Origin: Sipunculus nudus
Lineage: Eukaryota > Annelida > Sipuncula > Golfingiida > Sipunculidae
Direction: 5' to 3'
DNA: 64,000 bases
Assembly (NCBI GenBank): GCA_026874595.1
Contig: CM049317.1
Span: 18,311,882 to 18,375,881 of the forward strand
Part shown: positions 45,944-58,437 of the stretch, in pieces
Layout of the letters: each line of letters opens with the position of its first letter
Numbering within the stretch: position 1 is the first letter of the stretch
Notes under the pieces: model-generated
Seen by the model: the letters and a program-made list of their open reading frames with translations, nothing else
The model's database searches: none
Told to the model about the DNA's origin: nothing
Made by a program: the position numbers and the translations under genes

Positions 45944-46773
45944 TTTATATATACAGATATATACACAAAGTCAAGCAGAAAACTTAAATGTTACCTAAAT
46001 TCTCCTTATAATCATTGATACATTTAATTTCCAGTATATAAATTCAATATATAATTCTTACCAGCAGGTGGATGTTTACATTTATAACCCTCCCCTTTCC
46101 CCTGGGGGTAAAAATGGGCGTATTATATACCCCAATCCCCACTGTATTGACGCCCCTTTCGACAAATATACATGTCCTCTTAAGATTACCCCATGTTCGC
46201 TAATACCAAGCGCCGGACAACTGCTTCTAGAATAAAATGAAACATCACTTGCCAAGATCCAAGTCATATTGACATCTGACCGGCAAAATAGTTTAATTAA
46301 GCACAACACGCAATCCTTATATTACAAAGTCAGGCAGCTCTTGTTTACTTCCGCTATCAGCTAAAATATATAAAGCGTACGGTGCATGACAAAATACGTA
46401 AAATAGTCCTACTCAATTCAATTTACATGATTACTTTATAAATATTCTTCTGTTTATAAATGGCAAATCTTCCAAGCGGAGAAATATGGAGTGATAGATA
46501 ACATCCTAGTGTCGTTTTTTTTAACTACGTACAACGTAAAGACAAACATATGGATACTGTAACTTTACCGCAACACCACTCCATTATATGGAACGAAAAA
46601 CATATGGTGTTACGGAATCTAATAACAACAGATCACGTATTCGTGACGAGCATAAATTTTGTTACGGAGATAAAAAAAAAATCAGATTATGCAACACTAG
46701 TCAGCGTGAAATGTCTAGGGGAATGAATAAAGAAGTCAGTGTTTTCTTTTAACAAGTCAGTGTTTTTTTTTTT

Positions 46774-47438
46774 TGTTAACGAATAATTATGATTTATTCT
46801 TAGAACAATCCTAACATAACAGTACACTAAATGAAAATACAATTACACAGTTTAACAATAATAAAAATGTACAGTACCACAGTATCTGGATCCTAGGCTT
46901 TGATTTCTGGATACCAACACTGTCACAGCTCAACAAGAGTCCTTTAACACAAACAATCCACGCAAATAAATCTTCCCAGAGAATAGTCGATATAACCTTG
47001 AAAACAATCTGTTGTAATCCAAAAGTAAAGTTCTGGTAATAATCCCAAAGGAAAACTGAAGACAATCCGTAATACAGTCTGTAAAATTCCTTAGAATATC
47101 TGCAAATTCTGCAAATATCGGTATAGGTCCAAAAACACTGAGGAGAGAGTCACACTCTTCCGTGTCCGCTGGTATTTTTCTCTCTGCCGGTTCTAAACAC
47201 AGCCCCCACCCACGGCTCTTTCGCCCGAAGCCCAGAATCTTCCATTCACGAACATTCCAAAGAACACAACAATACAAGTGCGCCTACAGCGTCTGAACAG
47301 ACCCGAACCATCTAGAACACAAAGAACGCTGTGTCTCCACACTTTACACGAACGCCAGAGCCCAACTCCCGCGTCTCCCATAGCAGCGACCAGGGCCTGC
47401 GCCAAACACGAATTAGAATATCAACAGATAATGTAACA
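46774..47438 (-). mobile_element. Possible solo LTR
   Basis: Seen: 665 bp bounded by TGTTAACG on the left and GTAACA on the right, so in minus orientation it starts TGTTAC and ends GTTAACA, a TG...CA unit with short inverted ends. Near its 3' end (minus) is AATAAATCATAAT, a poly(A) signal about 15 bp before the terminus, as in LTR R regions. GC-rich middle, two unrelated open frames. No target duplication (TTTTT versus ATGGG) and no second LTR were found, so the call is tentative. Confidence 0.35.
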
Positions 47439-48008
47439 ATGGGTACTATAACACTGCTGTATTTTATTCAATGTTTCTGCGAAGAGGACATTTGAGGTAA
47501 CTTTTGGAGATATATCTCCGACACACACACAGACACACACAAACCGGACAGATTACATAACCTCCTGCCACCTTCGTTAGCGGAGGTAATATCTCAGAAG
47601 ACACAAAGTAATAAGATCATCAAAAAACTTAGTGTGGAGGTTATAAATACAAATGGATAAAAACACCACGTTATTTTTGTTGATAATCCATTACACACAG
47701 CTGTAACTGTTCCTCGGTCTTTTGATCGGTGTCAGATTAAACGCGTTGAGTAGATTAGGCATCGACGAATTGTGGATTGTTCAGCAAAAGCCTGCATGTC
47801 CTGGCTCAGTGTATGGTTTGTCCTGAAGTGTTCAATAGATGATGAATTCACATGACCTATTTTCGATATCCGTATTTATTCCGGACACATTTACAAGCAA
47901 AAATTTTCGTAGGCACAGCATCCTTATAGCAAAGGGTACCAGAGGAGTATCATTTTTACATTGTATTTTATTTCTTATATTAGTTTTCGTTCGTAATTTG
48001 ACTTATCT

Positions 48009-48071
<63 letters not shown>

Positions 48072-48129
48072 ATATTCAGGAACAGCAATGTTGGTTCATT
48101 GAATAGAGAAAATACCAGAAGACACGTCA
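47439..48129. other. Spacer with (TA)n
   Basis: Includes a short (AC)n-like stretch at 47,521-47,545, CATAACCTCCTGCC...GGAGGTAATA, a stretch reminiscent of 57,195-57,222, and a (TA)n tract at 48,015-48,075. No gene. Confidence 0.5.
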
Positions 48130-48231
48130 TTTCGCTGGTTCTTATAAAAGTGTGCTGATACACAGGGGGTTGGAAACGACTGGCAATCGGAAGGTCATGG
48201 GTTCGATTCCCATCGTCAATGAACCGACTTT

Positions 48232-48316
<85 letters not shown>
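48130..48316 (+). repeat. tRNA-like SINE remnant with (CT)n-(TA)n
   Basis: GGTCATGGGTTCGATTCCCAT at about 48,193-48,213 is a good T arm/B box, preceded by ACTGGCAATCGGAAGG as in tRNA-derived SINEs of the Leu/Ser type. It is followed by (CT)n at 48,235-48,268 and (TA)n at 48,272-48,316. The A box is not clear. Confidence 0.4.
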
Positions 48317-48319
<3 letters not shown>

Positions 48320-48400
48320 TCAAGCCCGCTTTTTGTCATGTCGGTGATGCTTGCATAAATTATGATAATAACCGGGATGTGACATTATGCGGGCTTCAAC
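48317..48400. repeat. Short pogo-like TIR fragment
   Basis: Right after the TA tract, CAGTCAAGCCCGC opens a block whose partner GCGGGCTTCAAC lies about 75 bp further on. This gives an imperfect short foldback resembling a tiny MITE. Confidence 0.3.
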
Positions 48401-48466
48401 ATCGATGTCCTTTTGAGTCATAGAAGAAGCACTGTATCTCAAATTATAATAAATAAATCATCAATA

Positions 48467-48883
48467 ACCGGCTTCTGTGGCTCAGGGGTAGAGCGCAGGA
48501 CTCCAAGCCGGGAGATCGTGAGTTCGAATCTCAGCCGAGGCGGTGAGGTTTTTCACGGTCGGCCCCAACCCAGGGTGAGCGCTCTGCAGGCTTAATGGGA
48601 AGGTCGTGCCCAACGGCCGTGTTTCACTCACAAACGAGTGCGCCTTTCGGGGGTCCTCGGTGGTATGATTACCAACCCAGGGCCCGCAGGTGCAGTAGTC
48701 ACCGGGCCTGGTTAACGCCAGGATATAAAATGAGAGGAAGCGTGTGATACTGCCCTGTCAAGTAGTCCGAAACCAGAATGGAAATCTGCAGGTGTACATA
48801 TACTTAGTTAAGCTAGCATTAAAAAAATGGATGTGGTTACCTCCGACAAAAAATATTTATAAAAAAAAAAAAAAAAAAAAAAA
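48467..48883 (+). mobile_element. Full-length tRNA-derived SINE with 16-bp target duplication
   Basis: Seen: flanked on both sides by AAATAAATCATCAATA (48,451-48,466 and 48,884-48,899). It begins with a tRNA-like head (48,470-48,542; anticodon loop CTCCAAG giving CCA as in tRNA-Trp; A box TGGCTCAGGGG; B box AGTTCGAATCT), then a body of about 290 bp (landmarks GTGAGCGCTCTGCAGGC, AACGAGTGCGCCTTTCGG, GTAGTCACCGGGCCTGG) and a poly(A) tail of about 27 A. Known: such flanks and a tail mean LINE-mediated insertion. The clean duplication and long poly(A) suggest a recent event. Confidence 0.9.
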
Positions 48884-48899
48884 AAATAAATCATCAATA

Positions 48900-49815
48900 C
48901 AAAGGAAACAGAATCGTTTTATGATTTTTTTATTGCACAACGGCATATCAAATTACGTTTATGCACACCTGACAATTTATTTCCTGTAAGTTTTCTGCCG
49001 CATGCTGCAATAACTCACAAAATCCGGCTTGCCAGCAGAAAGAGTCGTAGCGTCTGGGTCATGAGGTCAGATGTCTGGAAATATGCAACACAGTTATAAC
49101 GTTATGTGTAGGCAAACTTTTTAACTACATAATTATTTCCCCGACTATTGTGCCTTATTTTCTGGATATCTTATTAATGACTCAAACTTCCATGATCGTC
49201 TTTATGACAGGATTGTTGGGGAAGCGGGCATCGTCATGCTATTGTCAACTTTCTAAAGTTTTGCCGCGATTGAGGTTTAGGACCGGGTATCGCCTCCAGT
49301 GCTCCGGATTTCCGGTCGTAAGCAACTTTAGAGCTCGTGCTTCATATCATCTCTGCTACGTCAGGGAGATGTAAACTATGGCCTTGCAAAGGCCAGGAGT
49401 TCATTATGTATGACATGTGATGACAAACTTGCACTTGTTACCGTACGAAGAAACGCAAATCACGTGGATTACCGTGGTATCTTAAGACGTAAATTAGCTA
49501 AGTGACGGGGAGTGATCTGCATGCATCACTGCATTGCCTGCCGCAAACAGGTGGGAGATGTGATTGTTTGATACGCCTGACCGATTACAGGCTCTTGGCC
49601 TCGTTGATCGCCGTTTCGGCGCCTGATGTGATATTAACAGCGATCTGGTATCATTGCCAAGGGTTCCAAGCATGAAAATAAGCAGGATTATGACCATATT
49701 CCATGATATTAAACGGTCAGATTTACCATTGTTATATAGAAAATGGTTTGGGATTTCAGATTTATGTGACAATAAACGGGATTTTCTATTAACCGATATG
49801 ACACAAAGTTGGCTC

Positions 49816-49862
<47 letters not shown>

Positions 49863-50181
49863 TAGAATCATATATATCTGGTTCGTAACATAAACGTATT
49901 GTAAATTTTTTAACTTCCCTGTCATTTTTTAGAGTATTAAGTTCGTTATACGTTTGAGGGAGGATATTATATTTCGAAGGAAAATTCGATTGTATCGCCA
50001 AAACTCGGTTAAGTACTTTCAGCGACACATGTGCACACGTGGCACATACACACCTTAAAAACACAGGAGTGTGTGTGGGCGTGTGTAAGTTGGGTACTGA
50101 ATGTCCTTTTCTGGCCTAACACTTGAAAAGTCATAGAAGACGGCTGATATTTTTTTGCGTTTTCTTAACAAAAATATCATT
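48900..50181. other. Spacer with (TA)n
   Basis: A (TA)n tract lies at 49,820-49,858. Open frames at 49,150-49,374 and around the TA tract are unsupported. Nothing else is recognised. Confidence 0.45.
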
Positions 50182-50580
50182 ACCAGTTTCTGTGGCTCAA
50201 AGGTAAAGCACAAGGCTAAAAGCCGGGAGTTCATGAGTTCGAATATCAGCCGGAGAGGTGAGACTTTTCACAGTCCGTCCTCGCCCAGAGTAAATGCTCT
50301 GCAGGCTAAATGGGGAGGCCACGGCCAATAGCCGAGTTTCATTCACAAATGAGTGCGCCTTTTTGGGGGCTCCCCGCTGGAATGTCCCGCTAATTGGGAC
50401 AATTATACACCGAGGGTCAGCATGTGCAGTAGTCACCGGGCCTGGTTAACTAAAGGATATAAAATGAGCGGAAGCGTGTGATACTGCTCTGTCACGTAGT
50501 CCGAAACCGGAGTAAAATTCTGCAATTGTACATACTGTTAGTTCTTCTAGCATTTGAAATGTGGAGGGTGTTACTGCACA
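50182..50580 (+). mobile_element. Second, diverged SINE of the same family
   Basis: Collinear with 48,467-48,883: tRNA-like head TTTCTGTGGCTCAAAGG, T arm TGAGTTCGAATATCA, then the body landmarks AATGAGTGCGCCTTTTTGG, GCAGTAGTCACCGGGCCTGG and GGATATAAAATGAG, with GAAGCGTGTGATACTGC. It carries an extra segment of about 35 bp after GGGGGCTCC. No poly(A) tail or target duplication is visible, so it is older. Confidence 0.8.
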
Positions 50581-51418
50581 CAACCACAACCTGGACTTGC
50601 ATTTATACAGGCATCCTTATACACTCATCGGTTTAATAGACACATGGTGAACTACTGCGGGTTGGCTTCGTATTCGCGGGGTTAAAGTTCGCGATTTCCA
50701 CTTTCAAGTGTTTCGCGAGGCAACAATTTTCGCGATCTCATCATACAGTAAGCCTCATATAGTGTATCGTTTATTGTATATAATATTAAATGCCTCGGGG
50801 TAAGCAATGCGGGCTTTAGTAAGCACCGTTGTGGGCCCTAGTAAACCGTAGTTTAACCTAAGAATTTGACGGAAAAAAGACAAGTTACCACGGATCATGT
50901 GGGATGACGACAGACAAAGCCACGGACTCTCTAGGTTCCACAAGGTATTAAATATGAAGCACTAGCTAGGGCAGTCTGACTTTCCCGTTACAATGATTTA
51001 AAACAAAATATCTGCAAGAACACGTAAAGCGTCTAGCCATGATTACATGTATAACACTGCCGATTGATAAACAGCTTACTCTACCTGTGGTTGATTATTT
51101 AGCAGTCACGTTTATGTCTGGGCGACCTGGCGCGTAACAGGGTCCGACGATATGGCAAGTGTCATGTTTTAAGCCAGAGACATTTGTGACACATAAATGT
51201 CATCAATTATTAACTGGGAACCTGTTAGATGGCTTTTATCAGGTTGGACCTCTAGTAGGGTTTATGTATTATTAATGTGCTAATAGGTATTCCTTCAATG
51301 TTAACTGCAGGGTGTAAAAGGTGTCGATAGGATTATGTTTTTATTAAACCCTTCAGATACATGATATTTAAAAGAACTTTCCCCGTAAAGCAGTGATATA
51401 GAACTCGAGTCCGGACTT

Positions 51419-51477
<59 letters not shown>

Positions 51478-52176
51478 TATATAGACACACACATATGTAA
51501 AATATTCCTCATCCCTTAGATTTATTTCATCTGGCTGGGGCCCTCCTAACACAGCCTCGACCATAATATTATCAAGGACTCAATAATCAATGAAAAAAAA
51601 AATATTTGGTAAATTCAACCGCATCGTGGTCCATGCAGATTTCTTCCACTGGACTCGGACTTGCGCCTTTTCGCCAGAGGTTGTTTCTACTCAAAAGGGA
51701 CCTCTTGTGTTAGACACTGTTGGACTACTGGTCTCAATTGTTAATCTTTTAAATCAAAGTTGTCACATTTCAAAGAAACGCCTTACATTTACATTTCACA
51801 GCGCATGCGTACAAAAGGTATTCCATGAAGTCTTTACCACAAAACACTCCTTTTTATGTTATTTGCCTCGAAACAATTCTTATCCAACATATTTAAAAGG
51901 ACCTCATTAACCTACATTTATACCTACGCCGCTAGTGTATTTAGAACCTCAGTGCAGTACGGTTTGAATTTCAATACCCATAAACCCTAATCAGCTGAAT
52001 CGTACTCTTGTGAGTCAGATTCTGTGCCGTGTGTCACGAGTCAAGTATAAAGGAACTCAGAAAGTGACTGCATAGACCACACTTCAGCCACGCACCGGGA
52101 GCTAAATGTAATGAAACATGCAAGAATAAAAAATAAAATTAACTTGATTATCACAATTTCCATTTTTTACTTTCTT
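50581..52176. other. Spacer with (TA)n
   Basis: TTCGCGATTTCC/TTCGCGAGGC words at 50,670-50,740 match the motif at 44,350-44,620. A (TA)n tract runs at 51,424-51,483. An open frame at 51,590-51,910 (about 106 codons) has no recognised domain and no codon bias, and is not called. Confidence 0.4.
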
Positions 52177-52189
52177 TCAATAAGGGAAT

Positions 52190-52410
52190 TTGCATTTGGG
52201 CCCGTCTCCTTTTGAAATGATTCGGATTCGAATAAGGTAGACTTGGACTTGCACCTCAAAGGACTTAACTTGCACTGGGACTCGAGCGGCTTTGACTTCG
52301 ACTTGAACTAGGACCCACAGTGCGGACACGACTGCATAAATGCCTTGAAACGCCAGTGGTTTACTTGATGACGTCGCTTTTTTGGTGACCATTGATTTTA
52401 TCGCAATTGA
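52190..52410. repeat. ACTTGGACTTG-rich block
   Basis: Repeated GACTTGGACTTG, AACTTGCACTGGGACTCG and GACTTCGACTTGAACT words, with related GACTCGG words near 51,405 and 51,648. A similar word bias (GTCTTGG, GGTCTCAAG) is seen at 1,140-1,600. Possibly the end of a non-autonomous DNA element. Confidence 0.3.
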
Positions 52411-52504
52411 CTTGACAACCCTGTGAAGTTGAGAGACAAAATTTCGGCCATTTGATTAAAAACGTGTAGAAATGGGGTCCTATAATAAGTAGTTGGTTTG
52501 GTTT

Positions 52505-55205
52505 GAACATATTTATTTTAACAGGATTACAAAGTACCAATTTGCTAATATAAATGCTCTCTTGTAAACATATAACATGTTAACAATGACGATAAAAACA
52601 TATATACATTTAAGCATAGGTTGACACGTGATAGCACGTGATAACATATATGTACAACATAATATAGACGACAAATAATCTCACAAAATGACTAAACATA
52701 AATAAACGTGAAACAGGACATGTAGGAAAATCGTTATCTATATACTGCACTAGTAGCAAGCTTCAAGACTGTTGTTATATACATGGTATCATTTAAAACG
52801 TTCAGTTTGTGTGATAAACCGTGTAAAGGCTATAAGCATCTTATCTCTTACAAAGTCTGACTGGGCATTTCTCCCATGTACTTTGAATTCTTTTACTTTT
52901 CGTTTTCAGTTTCAGTTGTTGGATCAAGGTTGATAAAGAATTTTACATCGTGTTTGTCTTCGTCAAATGCTGTTTTAATGAACGTGCACATGTCGGATCG
53001 ACATCGGCTGTACCTTGAACATTTTAATAAATAGTGTTCTGTGCTTTCTTCAGCTGCTGTACAGTTACAAAATGGACTCTCCGTTCTCCCGATTTTAAAT
53101 AAGTACCGATACATGGGACAAACCCCGAATCTTAATCTATCGATAATTATCTCGTCTTTACTGACGGGAAAAGAGAAACATCTGTCTTCGGTTGTTTTTT
53201 TTTTTTTTTTGGTTTTGAATAAATGAATTTTCTATCGTGATAATTTCGTAGACTTTACGATTTGGAATCGCAGCGCGTCAATGAAAGTAGTTTCCTCAAA
53301 TAAATTGGCTATAAATTATTGCCAATTTGTAAAAATGTGAGAGGTATTTGGAAATATCTCCTGAAGGAGGGTTGTGGCCAATGCACCTCATCGTACATTT
53401 TGTTTGAGATGGTTGTGAATATAGCGCAAGATAAGTGCGGTTCTTCTCTCGGTCTTTCTATTGATTGCTTTGTTCGGCTGTACCACTGTTAAATACTTGT
53501 GACCCGTATTCTAAAGAACCATTGATTTATACAACCATTCAAGTATTTTCATAGACATCTTGAATTTATAATATTTTAAAATGACAATTTATTTGGAAGC
53601 TTCAAGAGATGAATTATTAACATGTTCGGGCCATAAAAGTTTTTAGTAAGTATCACCCCGAGGTGTTTTACGCTGGTAATGTCAGTTAAATTGACATAGT
53701 CAAAATGCAGCGGTGGATGTGTATTGTAGGATCTTTTACTTGAAAACCATATAACTTTAGTTTTTGTTTGGTTGATCTGTAAATGCCATGTGTAAGCCCA
53801 CTGGCTCAAGCGCTGCAAGTCACGGTTGAGAGACTCCATTGACTCGAATGGGTTATTAGTAACATAATATATACAGGTGTCATCAGCATACATTTTAATA
53901 TTATTCTCTATGTGCAAGTCATAACATAAACAAGAAACAAGAATGGTCTCAGTATAGAGACCTGTAGGCCACATGAACATATATTTAAACTATTTGACTT
54001 TGAGCCCTTTATAACCACGCCTTGTTTCCGATTAGTTAAGTAACTTTCAATAAATTAAAGCAGCGACCCCGCTACTCCCAGGCATTCCAGTTTGTTATGT
54101 AATCCCTTTATGCCACTCCCTGTCGAAAGCCCTTGATGCGTCGAGGCACGCAAGTCGGGTTTCGTGACCTCACTGACAACCGCTATAAATATCATGTCAG
54201 AGTGAAATTATTAAATTAATGGCCGAATCGTTCTTCATATACCCTAAATTTGATAATGAAAAAAAGGCTGTTCTGCTCAAAGAACTCATTAAGTCTGTAA
54301 AAACTATTCGTTCCATAATTTAGGAAATATTATTTAGCAGAGATATTGGTCTGTAATTTTCCACCTTGTGTCATGTTCCTTTTGTATATACTGGGGTAAC
54401 ATATGCGGTTTTCCAGTCAGAAGGAAACTCTCCTTTTCCAAAACAACATTTCAAGATTTTGCAAAAAGGCTTACTAAAAATTTATGACATATTCTTAATA
54501 ATAAAGTTATTTATTTCACCTGGACCCGTAGCTTTATTTAGTTTTACATTTTTCATTACACCAAGTACTTCCGTTTCAGTAATAAATATATTAATTATAC
54601 ATTCATCGTGCTCAGACTGATGATCGAGACCGTTGTGTGTGATGTTACATTGTGACACAAAATATTGGTTCAATAACTCGGCTTTATCGAAAGCATTTGT
54701 AACAAAGTTCCCCTCATTTTCGAGTGACGACATTCATCGTATTAATTTACCTCCATTTAAGGAACGGATAACTTCCACCAGTGTTTTGCACAGGTGTCGC
54801 GATCGCATAATCCATTATTAAACTTTAACAGTTAAATAAGCTCTGGTTTAATTTGACCACGTTATTCCTCATCCTCTTGTATGCTTGATAATCTGTATTA
54901 TCTTTGGTCCATTTGTATCTTTTCCAGAACCTGTTTCGTTTTCTTATAAGGGTTTTCATAGCTCTGTTCATCCACGATTTATAATTTGGTCTAATATATA
55001 CTATTTTGTTGGGATTGTATTCTTTAATTGAACTTGTCAGAATGTTATTGTAAAAATTAAGAACGTCTCGCATGCCTGAGAGCGATTTTCCAAATTAAAT
55101 TACTATGATCACATGTAGAAATAGGACTCAGAACATGAATTTCATTTACTTAGCCGGGCGAATCTGTAATTACAATATCTAATAACACTTTTGTTCAAAA
55201 CTTCT
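52505..55205 (-). mobile_element. Non-LTR retrotransposon (CR1/L2/Jockey group), 5'-truncated and broken
   Basis: Seen, reading from 55,205 down: end of an endonuclease (LLDIVITDSPG, ... CDHSNL, about 55,200-55,100); a linker with WMNRAMKTLIRKRNRFWKRY (about 54,970); RT start NKATGPGEINNFIIK (about 54,500); WKTAYVTPVY and ENYRPISLLNNISKI (about 54,420-54,290); DASRAFDREWHKG (about 54,150); a damaged VPQG region; YADDT at about 53,879; the Cys/His tail CNCTAAEESTEHYLLKC (about 53,050). Three or more frameshifts and stops. Known: this order of EN, RT and a C-terminal C.C...H...C motif defines ORF2 of these LINEs. ORF1 and the catalytic start of EN are absent. The 3' end is AT-rich, to about 52,505. 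Confidence 0.88.
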
Positions 55206-55502
55206 GAATTGTACTGTTTGATGGTTGTATGCTTATGGATGCATAATATGAAGTTCCACAGGTACACGGTGTTTAATAAAATAACACACTGTAATTTTGA
55301 AATTGCGAAATATATTAAAATATATATAAAAAAATCTGTTTCGGCATGTTAGAATCAGCGCACAGTCAAATGGTCATTTGTTTGAAGATTGGAACCTTTG
55401 GCCGTGTAAGAAACAATGTGAATAGTTACTCATGATAAGCCTTTGACTATATAGCAAAGAAATTTATCTATGTTCAGTATTGGGAATCTTCATAAATCTT
55501 AT

Positions 55503-55548
<46 letters not shown>

Positions 55549-57239
55549 TATATATATATATATATAAATCGTAATTGCTTCTGTCTCAGCTAAAGTGCTC
55601 AATACAAAAAGTAGAGCAAGTTTTAAGTACCGGTGGTTCAGTCCGTATCGCTACCACTGGTGTCACGCCAGGCGATCATCAGGCGAATGGACACAGTTGT
55701 TGTACTGGGTGTATTATTTTCTCTTGCTGCGGTCTAGCCTAAATTACATTCATGTATGGTTCATGGTCAATAATTCATTGGATGTATTGTTCAGTATCAC
55801 GTTTTGTCCGACTACATTTATGGTAATTCAGTTAAACCCTATTGTTGAGCAGCGCATCAGCAAAGTAGGGGGGTGGAGAATAGTGTCGAACTATTTTGTT
55901 AATGTGAAACTTCAGTTGCGGGTACTGTTACAGTGATAATACTCGTGCGGTTTTGGGGATATTGTTTTGCAAAATCTCTTTCGCTTGAACCGTTGCTTTG
56001 TTTAGCAACTTTTTTTCTGGGGCCAACACCAGGACTCCCTCTCGACCAAAAAATCAGGCCAACAAGAACGGGGTTGACGGGGAATTATACTTGGAGTTGG
56101 ATGCACAATGCGATAACTAGCCCTCATTGGTCATATAATAATATTTTTTTTCCTGGACTGGACCGGATCCCTAATAGAAAACAGGAGGGGGGACCGCTTA
56201 TCCCTGGACTGGACTGGTCCGGACCGTTCTACTTATTTATTTTAGAGTTAAAGCGAAACATATGACATTATAGATTCAGTTCAACCTACAATACTTGTCA
56301 TGATCCAATTGTATTTAACCTCTCAAAGAAAGCCCTTTCAGCTACGTAAAATATAGTCAAAGCAAAGACAGCCTTAGTGGTATAATTATATATGTGTATT
56401 ATTTTATATATTTGTTCTTTGAATAGCAGTTGTCATTCTTTGTAATTAACTTATGAATGAAGTAACATGTTTAGCATTTAAAGGATATTCCCCTCATGAG
56501 TATAGCACAATGTGATATGCACCTGTGTGTCACTGTGTATCAAACTATAATAAGAACAATATCTATACATTTAATACATTTAGTACATGAGCCTATATAT
56601 ACTCTATATAATAACTCATCAATGTATGATTTACAAGTTTTTTGTTTTCAAATCACCTTAAACCACAAAATTATTATTAAGCAAATGTCAACCCGCAGCA
56701 ATATCCAAACATAAGAACAAACAAATACAATTTTAATTTATTTTAATATTTTAATAAATGGACCGGATCGCTTCCACCATTTCGCCTACTGGACCATACC
56801 GCCTACATCTGGACCGGACCAGGACCGGACCGCTTATGTCATGGACAAGACCACTCTACTATGATCTGTGCCGGCCCTGGTGGTTAGCCCGGAGAATCTC
56901 GCTATACAAATCAGCGTGGTTAAGGCGGTAAAGGCGACAGAGATATAGGACGACTGTGGTGTATACCTTCTGTATAAGGCTTGAACGCATGAAAAAAAAA
57001 ACATTGCCATTGGGTAGAGCGTACACTTTTTCCAAGCCAAGACGTTTCTTCTGTAGCCACTCCTACTTTACAAGATCCACTCCAAAATTGATTAGTGTAT
57101 TCCTTGGAACAGGTCGCATTACTGCTTATTACTGATAGAACTTCTTTTTACCCTGAGAGAAACACGCACAAACAAACAGACATATACGACGGAAAACATA
57201 ACCTCCTTGGAGGAGATAATAAGTAAACAAATGTTCAGT
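55206..57239. other. Spacer with (CT)n-(TA)n and GGACCGG words
   Basis: (CT)n at 55,507-55,545 passes into (TA)n at 55,546-55,566. GGACTGGACCGG/TGGACCGGACC words cluster at 56,150-56,227 and again at 56,757-56,836, with GGACCGCTTAT in both, bracketing about 600 bp; this may be one small element with repeated ends. Open frames at 55,595-56,265 are unsupported. Confidence 0.4.
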
Positions 57240-57240
57240 T

Positions 57241-57271
<31 letters not shown>

Positions 57272-58437
57272 AACTTCAACTACTACTTCTTCTATTTCTA
57301 CAACTACTACTTCTACTTCTACAAATTCTTTTAATACTACTTCTACTTCTACTTCTACTACTTCTAATACAAGTTAAATTACAACTTCTAAAACTACAAC
57401 TTCTACTACTACTACTACTACTTCTATTAATACCACTTCTTCTACTTCTTCTATTTCTACTTCTACTTCAACTTTTACTTCTCCTTCTACTTCTACTACC
57501 ACTATTTCTACTTCTACTAATTCTTCATCTACTTATACTTCTACTTCTACTACTAATTCTACTTCTATTGCTACTTCAACTACTCACTTCTAATACTACT
57601 ACTTCTACTTCTTCTACTACTACTTCTTCTACTTCTACTTCTACTACTACTATTACTTCTTTAACTATATCTTCTTTTTCTACTTTTACTTCTAATCCTA
57701 CTTCTGAAACTACTAATTCTTTTAAAACAATAACTTTTACCATTACTTCTACTTCTACTTCTACTACTCCTACTCCTACTATTTTCACTTCTTTTCTTAT
57801 ACTTCTACTTCTACTACTACTATTACTTCTACTTCTGCTGCTACTACTGTGGCTACTACTACTATTACTACTATTACTACTTCTACTTCTACTTCTACTA
57901 CTATTATTTCTACTTCTACTACTTCTTCTACTACTTCTAGTTATACTTCTACTACTTCTACTAGTACTACTTATAATACGACAACTTCTACTACTTCTAA
58001 TTCTATATACTACTTCTATTTCTACTTATACTACTTCTTCTATTACTACTACTTCTACCACAACTTCTACTTCTATTAATTCTACTACTACTACTTCTAC
58101 TTTTACTACTACTTCTACTTCTACTTCTACTCATACTCCTACTTCTAAAACTACAACTTCTATAAAAACCCCTATTTCTCCTTGTTTTCCTCTTCTTCTA
58201 CTTCTACTTCTACTTCTACTCTTACTATTTCTTCTACTTCTGCTGCTGCTACTACTATTTCTGCTACTACCAGTATAACGGTTACGACTACAAATACAAC
58301 TTTGTGCTACTACTAGTACTACAACAACAACAACCACTACTACTACTGCTATTACTTATAATAATATTGTTACTTCTACTACTATCACTACTACCACTAC
58401 CACTGTTACTTTTACTAAAATATTTACTACTACAATG
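57240..58437. repeat. Imperfect trinucleotide tract (TAC/TTC/ACT)n, 1.2 kb
   Basis: Almost entirely TAC, TTC and TAT triplets on the plus strand, beginning with nine or more pure CTA copies. It yields long open frames in several frames on both strands (for example 236 codons from 57,568, rich in Thr/Ser then Leu). Their amino-acid content simply follows the triplet, and three different frames are open at once, so none is called. Confidence 0.95.

Noticed and set aside
49494-49925. 143-codon minus-strand frame
   Set aside because: Half is (TA)n-derived and the rest has no support.
57568-58278. 236-codon open frame rich in Thr, Ser and Leu
   Set aside because: It is a direct translation of the TAC/TTC trinucleotide tract; several frames on both strands are open at the same place and composition changes with frame.
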